Position numbers and translations under genes: made by a program. From positions 1-48,754 of the forward strand of contig JASCPG010000017.1 of the NCBI GenBank assembly GCA_029960085.1: a DNA stretch of 48,754 bases. Reading direction: 5' to 3'. The notes beneath the pieces were generated by a model. The model was given only the letters and a program-made list of their open reading frames with translations, did no database searches and was not told where the DNA came from. The DNA comes from Microbacteriaceae bacterium PS02067. Its GTDB lineage: Bacteria; Actinomycetota; Actinomycetes; Actinomycetales; Microbacteriaceae. Below, piece by piece: positions 33,970-41,438 of this stretch (position 1 is the first letter of the stretch; every line of letters begins with the position of its first letter).

Positions 33970-34529
33970 TGGGCAAGGTGACGACCGCGTACCTGCTCAC
34001 GTGCGCCGCGATCGGTGTGGCAACCGGGCTGCTGATCATCCCGGCGACGGCGTTCTCGACGCTCACGCACGCGACGCTGCCGCCGCTGTCGGCTCTCGTC
34101 GCAGGGGCCTGGGTCGTGGGGTTCGTCGTCGCGATGCGGCTCATCGAGCGACCCGGGGCCGCCCTGCTCACGGGCCTCATCTCCGGACTCGTGGCCGCGC
34201 CGTTGTCAGCCACGGGCCCCGTGATCGTCGTCACGAACGTGATGTTCGCGGCGTTCATCGAGCTGCCGTTCCTCGTGACGCTGTACCGGCGGTGGTCTCG
34301 CTGGCTGTACTACCTCGGCGCGACGGCGCTCGCGGTGCTGTACGGCGCGTGGACGGTGACGGCGGCGAACATGCAGTCGTTCCCCTTCTGGGTCGTCGCC
34401 CTCTACCTCGTGACGCTGCTCGCGTCGGAGCTCGCCGCCGTCGCCCTCGGGATCCTCATCGCCGACCGGCTGCGCGCCGCCGGCGTCGCCCGTCTCGCCC
34501 GCCGCCGCGTGGTCGAGGCGGCGGGCTGA
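33969..34529 (+). CDS. ECF transporter S component (YkoE-like), second copy
   Basis: The ATG shares one base with the stop of the siderophore-interacting gene (TGATG). The 186-residue protein has about five or six hydrophobic helices: TTAYLLTCAAIGVATGLLII, LSALVAGAWVVGFVVAM, GLISGLVAAPLSATG, a polar loop with YRRWSRWLYYLG, and ALYLVTLLASELAAVALG. It is a paralogue of the first S component (29752-30309). Two S components with one EcfT/ATPase set suggest two related ligands or a heterodimeric binder. The C-terminus is Arg-rich. Confidence 0.8.
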   Translation: MGKVTTAYLLTCAAIGVATGLLIIPATAFSTLTHATLPPLSALVAGAWVVGFVVAMRLIERPGAALLTGLISGLVAAPLSATGPVIVVTNVMFAAFIELPFLVTLYRRWSRWLYYLGATALAVLYGAWTVTAANMQSFPFWVVALYLVTLLASELAAVALGILIADRLRAAGVARLARRRVVEAAG

Positions 34530-34547
34530 GACGGTCGAAGCCGGGGC

Positions 34548-35711
34548 CTACCGCTTGCCGACGATCTGGCGCGCGACGAGGTCGCGCATGATCTCGTTGG
34601 TGCCGCCGTAGATGCGGTGCACACGGGCATCCAGGTATGCGCGGGCGATCGGGTACTCGGTGATGTAGCCGTACCCGCCGTGCAGCTGAACGCCGATGTC
34701 GAGGAGCTCCGCCTCGCGGTCCGTCGCCCAGAACTTGACTTTCGCGGCCTCTTCGGCGGTGAGCTTCTGCTCCGCGTAGAGCTCCATCGCGCGGTCGACG
34801 TACGCCCACATGACATCGACGGTCGTCGCCATGTCGGCGAGGTGGAAGCGCGTGTTCTGGAAGTCGGCGATCCGCTCACCGAACGCCTCGCGGCTGATGA
34901 CGTAGTCGCGCGTCCAGTGGAACGCCGCCTCGCCCGCTGCCGCCGCGGCGACGCCGATCGACAGGCGCTCGAGGGGCAGGTTCATCATGAGCTGGATGAA
35001 GCCGAGACCCTCCTTGCCGCCGATGAGGTTGGCGTCCGGGACGAAGACGTCGGTGAACGACAGCTCCGCCGTGTCCCACCCGTGGAAGCCCATCTTCTCG
35101 AGCTTCTTGCCGTGCTCGAAGCCCTCCATGCCGTCTTCGAGGATCAGCAGGCTGAAGGCATCCGGCCGATTCCCCTCGCCCGTCTTCACGAAGGTGACGA
35201 CGATGTCGGCGGTCTTCCCCGACGAGATGAACGTCTTCGCGCCGTTGACGAGGTAGCCGCCGTCGACCTTCTTCGCCGTCGTCTTGATGCCGCGCAGGTC
35301 CGATCCCGCACCGGGCTCGGTCATCGCGAGGGCACCGAGGATCTCGCCGGTCGCCATGCCCGGGAGCCACTTCTCCTTCTGCTCCTGCGTGCCCATGTGC
35401 ACGATGTACGGCACGGCGAGGTCGTCCTGGATGCCGAAGGCGCCGGCGAGCGAGCCCTGGCCCGCCCCGATGACCTCTTCGAGCACGATGGAGCGGAAGC
35501 GGTAGTCCTGCAGCATGCCTGCACCGCCGAACTCCTCCGGCACGCTCAGCCCGATGATGCCGGACTCGCCCGCGGCGAGCATCGTGGCGCGGTCTACCTC
35601 GCCGTCCGCCTCCCACTGCTTGCGCTTCTCTTCGGTCGCGTAGCGCTTGACGAACTCCCTGACGACGTCGCGGAACGCCTCGTGGTCCTCGTCGTAGATC
35701 TTGCGTTCCAT
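34548..35711 (-). CDS. Acyl-CoA dehydrogenase
   Basis: The 387-residue flavoenzyme has normal length for the family. It shows the N-terminal helical domain (SVPEEFGGAGM), the beta-domain FAD contact LGALAMTEPGAGSDLRGIKT near residue 125, and the C-terminal domain with FQNTRFHLADM. The C-terminal signature QLHGGYGYITEYPIARAYLD is followed by VHRIYGGTNEIMRDLVARQI, where the catalytic base is expected at a Gly-rich position near the end as in short/medium/long-chain enzymes. It oxidises acyl-CoA with FAD and passes electrons to ETF. It converges on the ECF operon with only 18 bp between. Its upstream region has a candidate operator core also found before the acyl-CoA oxidase-like gene. Confidence 0.94.
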   Translation of the reverse strand: MERKIYDEDHEAFRDVVREFVKRYATEEKRKQWEADGEVDRATMLAAGESGIIGLSVPEEFGGAGMLQDYRFRSIVLEEVIGAGQGSLAGAFGIQDDLAVPYIVHMGTQEQKEKWLPGMATGEILGALAMTEPGAGSDLRGIKTTAKKVDGGYLVNGAKTFISSGKTADIVVTFVKTGEGNRPDAFSLLILEDGMEGFEHGKKLEKMGFHGWDTAELSFTDVFVPDANLIGGKEGLGFIQLMMNLPLERLSIGVAAAAAGEAAFHWTRDYVISREAFGERIADFQNTRFHLADMATTVDVMWAYVDRAMELYAEQKLTAEEAAKVKFWATDREAELLDIGVQLHGGYGYITEYPIARAYLDARVHRIYGGTNEIMRDLVARQIVGKR

Positions 35712-35824
35712 GATGCGTCGTCCTCTCGTGCCGAAAGCTCGTCACGGCGTCGCACCTCGGCCACGCCGCCGAGAAAACTCTACGCCGACTGGCACCCGAA
35801 ATGGAATCGGATGCCGCGACATCT

Positions 35825-35840
35825 GGCACTCAGTGTCGCG
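35825..35840. promoter_or_regulatory. Candidate fatty-acid operator, copy 2
   Basis: GGCACTCAGTGTCGCG contains the core ACTCAGTGTC (35828-35837), identical to the core at 20069-20078. The site GGCACT-C-AGTGTC is a near-palindrome. It lies about 117 bp upstream of the acyl-CoA dehydrogenase start. Confidence 0.45.
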
Positions 35841-35879
35841 CGCTCCTCTCTTCTCGGGCACGCCTCTTGCAAATCCATC

Positions 35880-35891
35880 GAACATATGTTC
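35880..35891 (+). promoter_or_regulatory. SOS (LexA) box
   Basis: GAACATATGTTC is a perfect palindrome of the form GAAC-N4-GTTC, preceded by TC (TCGAACATATGTTC), which matches the actinobacterial/Bacillus LexA consensus CGAAC-N4-GTTCG except at one outer base. It ends 10 bp before the radical SAM start codon. Confidence 0.75.
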
Positions 35892-35901
35892 TCATATCGA
35901 T

Positions 35902-36963
35902 ATGCGATGGCGGGGGCAAAGTATCGAAGAAACGGATGCCTCCGCGCTCCCGGGACTGGAGTCGATCGAGGGTCTCGTGCGCGCCGTCCGCACTCCCGAC
36001 TTCCAGGGCATCACGTTCCACGAGGTGCACGCCAAGTCGGCGCTCAACCGCGTGCCGGCGATGTCGGCCATGCCGTTCGCGTGGACGGTCAACCCCTACC
36101 GAGGCTGCTCGCACGCCTGCGCGTACTGCTTCGCCCGCAACACGCACACCTACCTCGACCTCGACGCCGGGCGTGACTTCGACAGCCAGATCGTCGTGAA
36201 GACGAACATCGCCGACGTCCTGCGCCGCGAGCTCGCCAAGCCCACTTGGACGCACGAGGGGGTCGCCCTCGGCACGAACACCGACCCGTACCAGCGCGCC
36301 GAGGGCCGCTACCGGCTCATGCCCGGGATCATCGAGGCGCTCGAGACGAGCGGCACGCCGTTCTCGATCCTGACGAAGGGCACACTGCTGCGGCGCGACC
36401 TGCCGCAGCTCGCGGCGGCGCGCGTGCCGATCTCGATCGCGATGTCGATCGCCGTGTTCGACGATGCGCTGCAGCAATCGCTCGAACCGGGTACGCCCAC
36501 GACCGCGGCGCGCCTTTCGACCGTGCGTGCGGCGACCGACGCGGGCTTCGCGGTCACGGTCTTCCTCATGCCGATCCTCCCGCACCTCACCGACTCGGTC
36601 GGCGTGCTCGACGGGGCACTCGCGGAGATCCGCGCCGCCGGCGCGACCCGCGTGGTGTTCGGCGCGCTGCATCTGCGGCCCGGGGCGAAGGAGTGGTTCT
36701 GGGAGTGGCTCGAGCGAGAGCACCCCGAGCTCGTCCCCGCCTATCGCGGGCTGTACCCCGGGGCATCCGCGTACGCGCCCCAGGGCTACCGGAAGTGGCT
36801 CGCAGGACGCGTGCGTCCGTTGCTCCGCCGCCATCGACTGGCGGGCGGTGCCGAGACGGATGCCGAGTCGGCGGATGCCTGGCGGCGCCCCGCGCGGAAG
36901 GGTGTCGCCAGCGACGGAGCGGGTGCGCGGGCGACGGCGCCGCCGGCGGCACGCCTGTTCTGA
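35902..36963 (+). CDS. Rv2578c-family radical SAM protein (SplB-like)
   Basis: The ATG giving MRWRGQSIEETDASALPGLE was chosen; it lies directly after the SOS box, and upstream in-frame codons overlap the divergent promoter. The 353-residue protein carries the radical SAM cluster motif CSHACAYCFA (Cys-x3-Cys-x2-Cys) in NPYRGCSHACAYCFARNTH near residue 70, and the spore-photoproduct-lyase-like segments GTNTDPYQRAEGRYRLM and FSILTKGTLLRRDLP. The C-terminal 50 residues are variable. Homologues are annotated as SPL-related; photoproduct repair has not been shown to my knowledge. A LexA box supports a DNA-damage role. Confidence 0.9.
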   Translation: MRWRGQSIEETDASALPGLESIEGLVRAVRTPDFQGITFHEVHAKSALNRVPAMSAMPFAWTVNPYRGCSHACAYCFARNTHTYLDLDAGRDFDSQIVVKTNIADVLRRELAKPTWTHEGVALGTNTDPYQRAEGRYRLMPGIIEALETSGTPFSILTKGTLLRRDLPQLAAARVPISIAMSIAVFDDALQQSLEPGTPTTAARLSTVRAATDAGFAVTVFLMPILPHLTDSVGVLDGALAEIRAAGATRVVFGALHLRPGAKEWFWEWLEREHPELVPAYRGLYPGASAYAPQGYRKWLAGRVRPLLRRHRLAGGAETDAESADAWRRPARKGVASDGAGARATAPPAARLF

Positions 36964-36981
36964 GCGCTGGTTGGGGGAGAC

Positions 36982-37641
36982 TCAGTCGCGGTTGGCGGCG
37001 ACCACGGCATCCATCGCCGCGTCTCCGATGGGGCGGATGCCCGCCGGCGTCAGTGCGCCGACGGCGGTGACCCATGCCGTCTGGTCGAAGATGTACGTCA
37101 CGGCGTACGAGCCGATCTCATTCTCGAGATCCCGCGTGAAGGAGATCCGCGCTCCGGTGGCCTGCTCGGTGAAGGTTCCCGCCGTGCGCAACGACGAGAT
37201 CAGCGACGTCGCGGCGGCGGGCGTCAGCTCGGCCGCGACGACGTGGAATCCACCGTCGGAGTTCGGGATGCCCCACGCGCAGATCTCCGACGACACCGCC
37301 GCAGACACGGCGTCGGCCGCCGCAGGCCCCGCCATCACCTCCGAAGCGGTCGACCAGACATCCAGCGCGACCGCGTTGGGGCCGAACTGGGTCTGAACGA
37401 CCGACATCGGCAGGAGGTCCGGGCACGACGGAAGGGTGAGCGGTCCGCGCAGCGCGACGCTCGCGGTCGGACTCGGACTCGCCGGGCCGTCAGCGGTCGC
37501 GGACGGTGCCGGCGCCGCCGTGGACTCCTTCGCCGTGGGCGAGGAGGACGGGCCCGGAGCCGCCGACGGCGTGCACCCCACCAGGAGGGCAGCCGCGACG
37601 ACGGCCGATGCGACCATGCCGAGCCCTGCCCTGCGCCTCAT
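36982..37641 (-). CDS. Putative lipoprotein of unknown function
   Basis: The ATG giving MRRRAGLGMVASAVVAAALL was chosen; TATCCT about 10 bp upstream could be a -10 box, giving a leaderless mRNA. The signal peptide ends in the lipobox ALLVGC, followed by a Ser/Thr/Ala/Pro spacer of about 40 residues. The 219-residue product then has a mixed globular part with LPSCPDLLPMSVVQTQFGP and ICAWGIPNSDGGFHVVAAEL; the two Cys could form a disulfide. I do not recognise the family. It is probably anchored on the outer face of the membrane. Confidence 0.75.
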   Translation of the reverse strand: MRRRAGLGMVASAVVAAALLVGCTPSAAPGPSSSPTAKESTAAPAPSATADGPASPSPTASVALRGPLTLPSCPDLLPMSVVQTQFGPNAVALDVWSTASEVMAGPAAADAVSAAVSSEICAWGIPNSDGGFHVVAAELTPAAATSLISSLRTAGTFTEQATGARISFTRDLENEIGSYAVTYIFDQTAWVTAVGALTPAGIRPIGDAAMDAVVAANRD

Positions 37642-37654
37642 GGCCAAAAGGATA

Positions 37655-37672
37655 GCGGGGAGGCTCCCCCGC
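37655..37672 (-). terminator. Hairpin after the DEAD-box helicase gene
   Basis: GCGGGGAGGCTCCCCCGC-type arms (GCGGGG and CCCCGC, loop AGGCTC) form a perfect 6-bp stem 8 bp after the helicase stop on the minus strand and just before the lipoprotein start. There is no long T run. Confidence 0.5.
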
Positions 37673-37680
37673 CGCCCGGG

Positions 37681-40056
37681 TCAGCGGTCGACGTCGGACG
37701 CCTGACGCCCTGCCAGCTCCTCCAGCAGATCGTCACCGGGACGGGCATCCTCGAACGGCGCGTCGATCTCCGCACGCTCCAGCATCTCCGTCATGCGGCG
37801 ACGGCGCTGGCGGGCGACGAGAGTCACGACGGTGCCGCTGCGGCCCGCGCGACCGGTGCGCCCCGAGCGGTGCAGATACGTCTTGTACTCGTCGGGGGCA
37901 TCCGCCTGGATCACGAGATCGATGTCGTCGACGTGGATGCCGCGGGCCGCGACATCCGTCGCGACGAGCACGTTCACGCGCCCGGACGTCAGACGCTCGA
38001 GGTTGCGCGTGCGCTTGGCCTGATTGAGGTCGCCATGCAGGGCCACCGCCTTGACGCCGGCGTCGTCGAACTGCTCGGCGAGCATCTCAGCGTACGCGCG
38101 GGTGCGGGTGAAGACGAGGGTCTTGCCGTCGCGGTCGACGAGGCTCGTGAGGATCTCGGCCTTGTCGCGGTGGTCGATGACGAGCACACGGTGGTCGATC
38201 GTGCCGGAGTCCTGGTCTTCGCCCGCGACCTCGTAGACGGCCGGGTCGACGAGGAACTCGTCGACGAGTGCCGCGACCTCGCGGTCGAGCGTCGCCGAGA
38301 AGAGGAGCTTCTGGGCATCCGGGTCGACGAGGCGGAGGATCCGCTGCATCGGCTCGAGGAAGCCGAGCTCCGACATGTGGTCGGCCTCGTCGAGGACGAC
38401 GACGCGCACCTCGGAGAGGTCGAGCTTGCCCTGCTCCTGGAGGTCTTCGATGCGTCCCGGGGTGCCGATGACGATGTCGACGCCCTTCTTGAGCGCGCCG
38501 ACCTGGCGGGCTTGGGGCACGCCGCCGTAGACCTGGGTCGTGAACAGGCCGACGCTGCGCGCGATCGGCTGGACCGTGCGGTCGATCTGCAGCGCGAGTT
38601 CGCGCGTCGGCGCGAGGATCAGGGCGCGCGGGCTGCGGCCGAACTCGCGGCGCTTGCCGGCCTGGCTGCGCAGGACCGCCTCGACGAGTGGTGCGCCGAA
38701 CGCGATCGTCTTGCCAGAGCCGGTGCGCCCGCGCGCGAGCACATCCTTGCCCTCGAGGATCGGGGCGATGGTCGCGGCCTGGATCGGGAACGGCGTCTCG
38801 GCGCCGAGTTCGGCGAGCGAGCGCACGATGTTGTCGCCGAGGCCGAGCTCCGCGAAGGTCACGTCCGCAACGGCCTCGGCCTGGATGGCCTCGGCCTGCA
38901 GCTTCTCGTGCACCGTGTCGGCGTGCTCCTCGTAGGCCTTGCGCTTCGCGGCATCCTTCGCGTCGGCGTGCCAGTCGGAACGGTTGCCTCCGTACGACGG
39001 CCGGTCGTCGCGGCGCGGCCGGTCGTCGCGGTGCCCAGATCGGTCCGAACTCCTCCAATCCGAGCCGTTTCGGGCCGAATCCCCCCGGAACGGCCGACTC
39101 TCGCGAGAAGTGGAGGAGTTCGGGCCACCCCGCTCCCCCCGTGATCCCCGGTCGTCCCGGTAGGTCGGCCGGTCGTCGCGGCCGGACCGGGCGTCGCGGC
39201 CGGACCGGTCATCCCGGTAGGCGGGACGGTCATCCCTGCGGGGCCGGTCATCCCGGTAGGTCGGCCGGTCCTCGCGGCGGGGCCGGTCGTCGCGGGCGGG
39301 ACGGGCGTCGCGGGCGGGACGGGCCGAACTCCTCCAGTCCGAGCCGTTTCGGGCCGAATCCCCCCGGAACGGGCGACTCTCGCGAGAAGTGGAGGAGTTC
39401 GGGTCGCGGCGAGGGCGATCCGTCGAGCCGGGGCGGTCCTCGCGGCGGCCCGCACGATCGTCACGGTAGGCGGGACGGTCGTCGCGACGGGACCGGTCAT
39501 CACGGTAGGCCGGACGGTCCGAACTCCTCCAGTCCGAGCCGTTTCGGGCCGAATCAGCCCGGAACGGGCGATCCTCGCGAGAAGTGGAGGAGTTCGGGTC
39601 GCGGCGCGCGCTCGAGCCGGAGCGGTCGTCGCGGTACGGACGGTCGTCGCGGCGCGGGCGGGCGGTCGAAGCGGCACCGTAAGGGCGGTCGGCCGAACCC
39701 GGCCGGCCGTCACGACCGGCGCGGTCATCACGGTAGGCGCGGCCGTCGCGACCGGCGCGGTCATCACGCTGGGCACGGTCGTCGCGGTGCGGGTCGCGAG
39801 CATGGTTGCGGATGCCTCGGGCCTCGTCGCGGCCGGCGCGCTCCTGCGCACTCCAGCGCTGCTTCTTGGCGGAAGCCTCGTCGGCGGCGGGCTCGGGGCG
39901 GTAGCCGCGGTGGCTCGGGCTCTTGGAGCCGGGCTTGCCGGCCGATGACTGGCCGGGGCGACGCTTCGCGTCCTGGTACGACGTCTTCTTCGCGCCGTAG
40001 CGCGGCTCGAAACTCTGCGCGCGGCTGCCGCCGGCGGGCTTCTTGTTCTTGGGCAT
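37681..40056 (-). CDS. DEAD-box RNA helicase with long Arg/Asp-rich N-terminus
   Basis: The ATG follows GAGGA at good spacing; the product is 791 residues. Residues 1 to ~398 are low-complexity, built of RDDRP/YRDDR repeats and basic stretches, and hold three in-frame copies of the 81-bp palindromic element. The helicase core fills residues ~399-791: VTFAELGLGD, Q motif TPFPIQAATI, Walker A RGRTGSGKTIAFG, LDEADHMSELGF, LLFSATLDREVAAL, HRSGRTGRAGRSG. The order is reversed from many DEAD proteins, where the basic tail is C-terminal. It probably remodels RNA in ribosome assembly or cold adaptation; the disordered tail may bind RNA or drive condensation. The 5' region contains a strong hairpin. 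Confidence 0.93.
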   Translation of the reverse strand: MPKNKKPAGGSRAQSFEPRYGAKKTSYQDAKRRPGQSSAGKPGSKSPSHRGYRPEPAADEASAKKQRWSAQERAGRDEARGIRNHARDPHRDDRAQRDDRAGRDGRAYRDDRAGRDGRPGSADRPYGAASTARPRRDDRPYRDDRSGSSARRDPNSSTSREDRPFRADSARNGSDWRSSDRPAYRDDRSRRDDRPAYRDDRAGRREDRPGSTDRPRRDPNSSTSRESRPFRGDSARNGSDWRSSARPARDARPARDDRPRREDRPTYRDDRPRRDDRPAYRDDRSGRDARSGRDDRPTYRDDRGSRGERGGPNSSTSRESRPFRGDSARNGSDWRSSDRSGHRDDRPRRDDRPSYGGNRSDWHADAKDAAKRKAYEEHADTVHEKLQAEAIQAEAVADVTFAELGLGDNIVRSLAELGAETPFPIQAATIAPILEGKDVLARGRTGSGKTIAFGAPLVEAVLRSQAGKRREFGRSPRALILAPTRELALQIDRTVQPIARSVGLFTTQVYGGVPQARQVGALKKGVDIVIGTPGRIEDLQEQGKLDLSEVRVVVLDEADHMSELGFLEPMQRILRLVDPDAQKLLFSATLDREVAALVDEFLVDPAVYEVAGEDQDSGTIDHRVLVIDHRDKAEILTSLVDRDGKTLVFTRTRAYAEMLAEQFDDAGVKAVALHGDLNQAKRTRNLERLTSGRVNVLVATDVAARGIHVDDIDLVIQADAPDEYKTYLHRSGRTGRAGRSGTVVTLVARQRRRRMTEMLERAEIDAPFEDARPGDDLLEELAGRQASDVDR
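39044..39124 (-). repeat. 81-bp in-frame palindromic element, copy C
   Basis: Arms CCGAACTCCTCC/GGAGGAGTTCGG (12 bp) with an inner stem CCGTTTCGGG/CCCGGAACGG and the palindrome TCTCGCGAGA. It is read in the DEAD-box helicase as PNSSTSRESRPFRGDSARNG and then SDWRSSD, residues ~311-337. Confidence 0.92.
39323..39403 (-). repeat. 81-bp in-frame palindromic element, copy D
   Basis: This copy has the same arms and length and differs from copy C at about two interior bases. Protein reading is PNSSTSRESRPFRGDSARNG then SDWRSSA, residues ~218-244 of the DEAD-box helicase. Direct duplication within the gene, after an original insertion, is likely. Confidence 0.92.
39518..39598 (-). repeat. 81-bp in-frame palindromic element, copy E
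   Basis: This copy has the same arms and length, with a handful of interior changes from copy D (GAATCAGCCC instead of GAATCCCCCC, and ATCCTCG instead of ACTCTCG). Protein reading is PNSSTSREDRPFRADSARNG then SDWRSSD, residues ~153-179. Confidence 0.92.
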
Positions 40057-40152
40057 GGGGTGTCCTCACGGGGATGTCTCGCACGAGAACAGCGCCCGCC
40101 GGCGCATCGCGCGGCAGGCCACCCGGGCGTTCATCGGCCGGGGCTGTTCAGT

Positions 40153-40186
40153 GATGGTTCATGCGCGTCGATCGACGCTCACCATC
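40153..40186. promoter_or_regulatory. Strong hairpin in the DEAD-box helicase leader
   Basis: GATGGT and ACCATC flank the perfect palindrome GCGTCGATCGACGC (40165-40178). On the minus strand it lies about 100-130 bases before the helicase start. A possible -10 TACAGT (minus strand, 40258-40263) would place it inside a ~195-base 5' UTR. Confidence 0.5.
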
Positions 40187-40308
40187 GGCCCCTGACTCAC
40201 ACAGAACATCGCTCACAGGATCCGCGCGGGCGCGCGGCGTCCGAAGCCGACCGACCCACTGTAGCGGTCGAGTCTGAGAGCACGCCGCGCCCGCCATACA
40301 CTGGCGCC

Positions 40309-41370
40309 ATGACTGCCGCCGATTCTCCCGTAACCGCGCACGCCGCCCCGACCCTCCGCGTGGAGGCCGAAGCGATCCTCGCCGCCAGCGTGTCGGGCAT
40401 CTCCGGCGCCGTCATCGGACTCCTCCTCGGTGTGACCGGGGCGGCCACGCAGCTCTGGGGTAACTGGAGCTTCGCGGTCTGGGCCGCGCTCGCGGCGGCG
40501 GTCGCGGCAGCAGTGTCTTCAGCCGTCGGATACTGGCGCGCCCGCACGACCTCGAGCGTACAATGGCGCCGCGAGATCTCGAGTTGGCGCTATGTCGTGT
40601 CGACCGTGTCGGTCGTCATCGCGCACGTCGCCCTCACGGCGATCGCGACCCTCTCGATGTTCGCCGTGCTGGCCCGCTCGTTCATCGGGGTGCAGCTGAA
40701 CTCCTTCTGGACCACGGTGCTCCTCGGGGTGACCACCGGGATCGCCGCGTGGCTGACGTACCTGTCCGCCTCGCGCATGACGACCGCCCGTCTCACGACA
40801 CTGCTCGTGAGCTTCATCGCGATCGGCACCATCGCCGCGATGCTCACGGCGAGCGACCCCCTGTGGTGGGAGTACCACTTCAGTCAGCTGGGCACGTTCG
40901 GCGACCTGTCGAGCTTCCTGTTCAACGGCACGCTCATCGCGGGCGGCCTCCTCGTCACGACGTTCACGCTGTACGTCGGCGAGGACCTCCGCGCGCTCGG
41001 CGAGTCGGAGCGCGCCATCCGCATCGTCAGCACGGCGTTGTTCATCATGGGCGTCATGCTCGCGTGCGTCGGCATCTTCCCGGTGCACGTGCACCTGCTG
41101 CTACACAACCTGTCGGCCTCCGGCATGGCGCTCATGTTCCTGCTGCTGCTCGTCGGCGGGCCGTGGATCATGCCCCGGATGCCGCGGGCGTACTTCCTCG
41201 CCTCGTGGGCCTTCCTGGCGGCCCTCGTCTGCTCGATCGTGCTGTTCGCGGTCGGCTACTTCGGGCTCACGGCGTTCGAGATCATCGTGTTCGCGCTGAT
41301 CTTCGGGTGGCTGTCGGTGTTCATCCGGTTCATGCAGGTCGCCGGCGAGCCGGACCCCCTGAAGGGCTGA
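40309..41370 (+). CDS. DUF998-like multi-spanning membrane protein
   Basis: The ATG giving MTAADSPVTAHAAPTLRVEA has TACACT about 10 bp upstream, a possible -10 box for a leaderless mRNA, and no clear ribosome-binding site. The 353-residue protein has about nine hydrophobic helices. The segment WWEYHFSQLGTFGDLSSFLFNGTLIAGG resembles the first conserved part of DUF998 proteins, and a later HVHLLLHNLSASGMALMF has membrane-embedded His. The function is unknown. It converges with the permease gene. Confidence 0.7.
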   Translation: MTAADSPVTAHAAPTLRVEAEAILAASVSGISGAVIGLLLGVTGAATQLWGNWSFAVWAALAAAVAAAVSSAVGYWRARTTSSVQWRREISSWRYVVSTVSVVIAHVALTAIATLSMFAVLARSFIGVQLNSFWTTVLLGVTTGIAAWLTYLSASRMTTARLTTLLVSFIAIGTIAAMLTASDPLWWEYHFSQLGTFGDLSSFLFNGTLIAGGLLVTTFTLYVGEDLRALGESERAIRIVSTALFIMGVMLACVGIFPVHVHLLLHNLSASGMALMFLLLLVGGPWIMPRMPRAYFLASWAFLAALVCSIVLFAVGYFGLTAFEIIVFALIFGWLSVFIRFMQVAGEPDPLKG

Positions 41371-41400
41371 CGCACCCGACCGGGCACCCCGCGACCCGAC

Positions 41401-41415
41401 GCCGGGCCGCCCGGC
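41401..41415. terminator. Hairpin between convergent genes
   Basis: GCCGGGCCGCCCGGC has perfect 6-bp arms and a 3-base loop in the 68-bp gap between the convergent DUF998-like and permease genes, so it could serve both. A short direct repeat AGGACCGGCAG occurs twice just after it. Confidence 0.5.
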
Positions 41416-41438
41416 CGAGCTCGGAGGACCGGCAGACC

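Noticed and set aside
35527..35538. A CCGAACTCCTCC identical to the arm of the 81-bp element
   Set aside because: It encodes the conserved PEEFGG of the acyl-CoA dehydrogenase on the minus strand, has no partner arm 81 bp away, and is coincidental.
40154..40195. Thirteen-codon open frame MVHARRSTLTIGP
   Set aside because: It lies within a hairpin on the strand opposite to the helicase leader and 114 bp before the DUF998-like start, with no ribosome-binding site; no leader-peptide logic is apparent.
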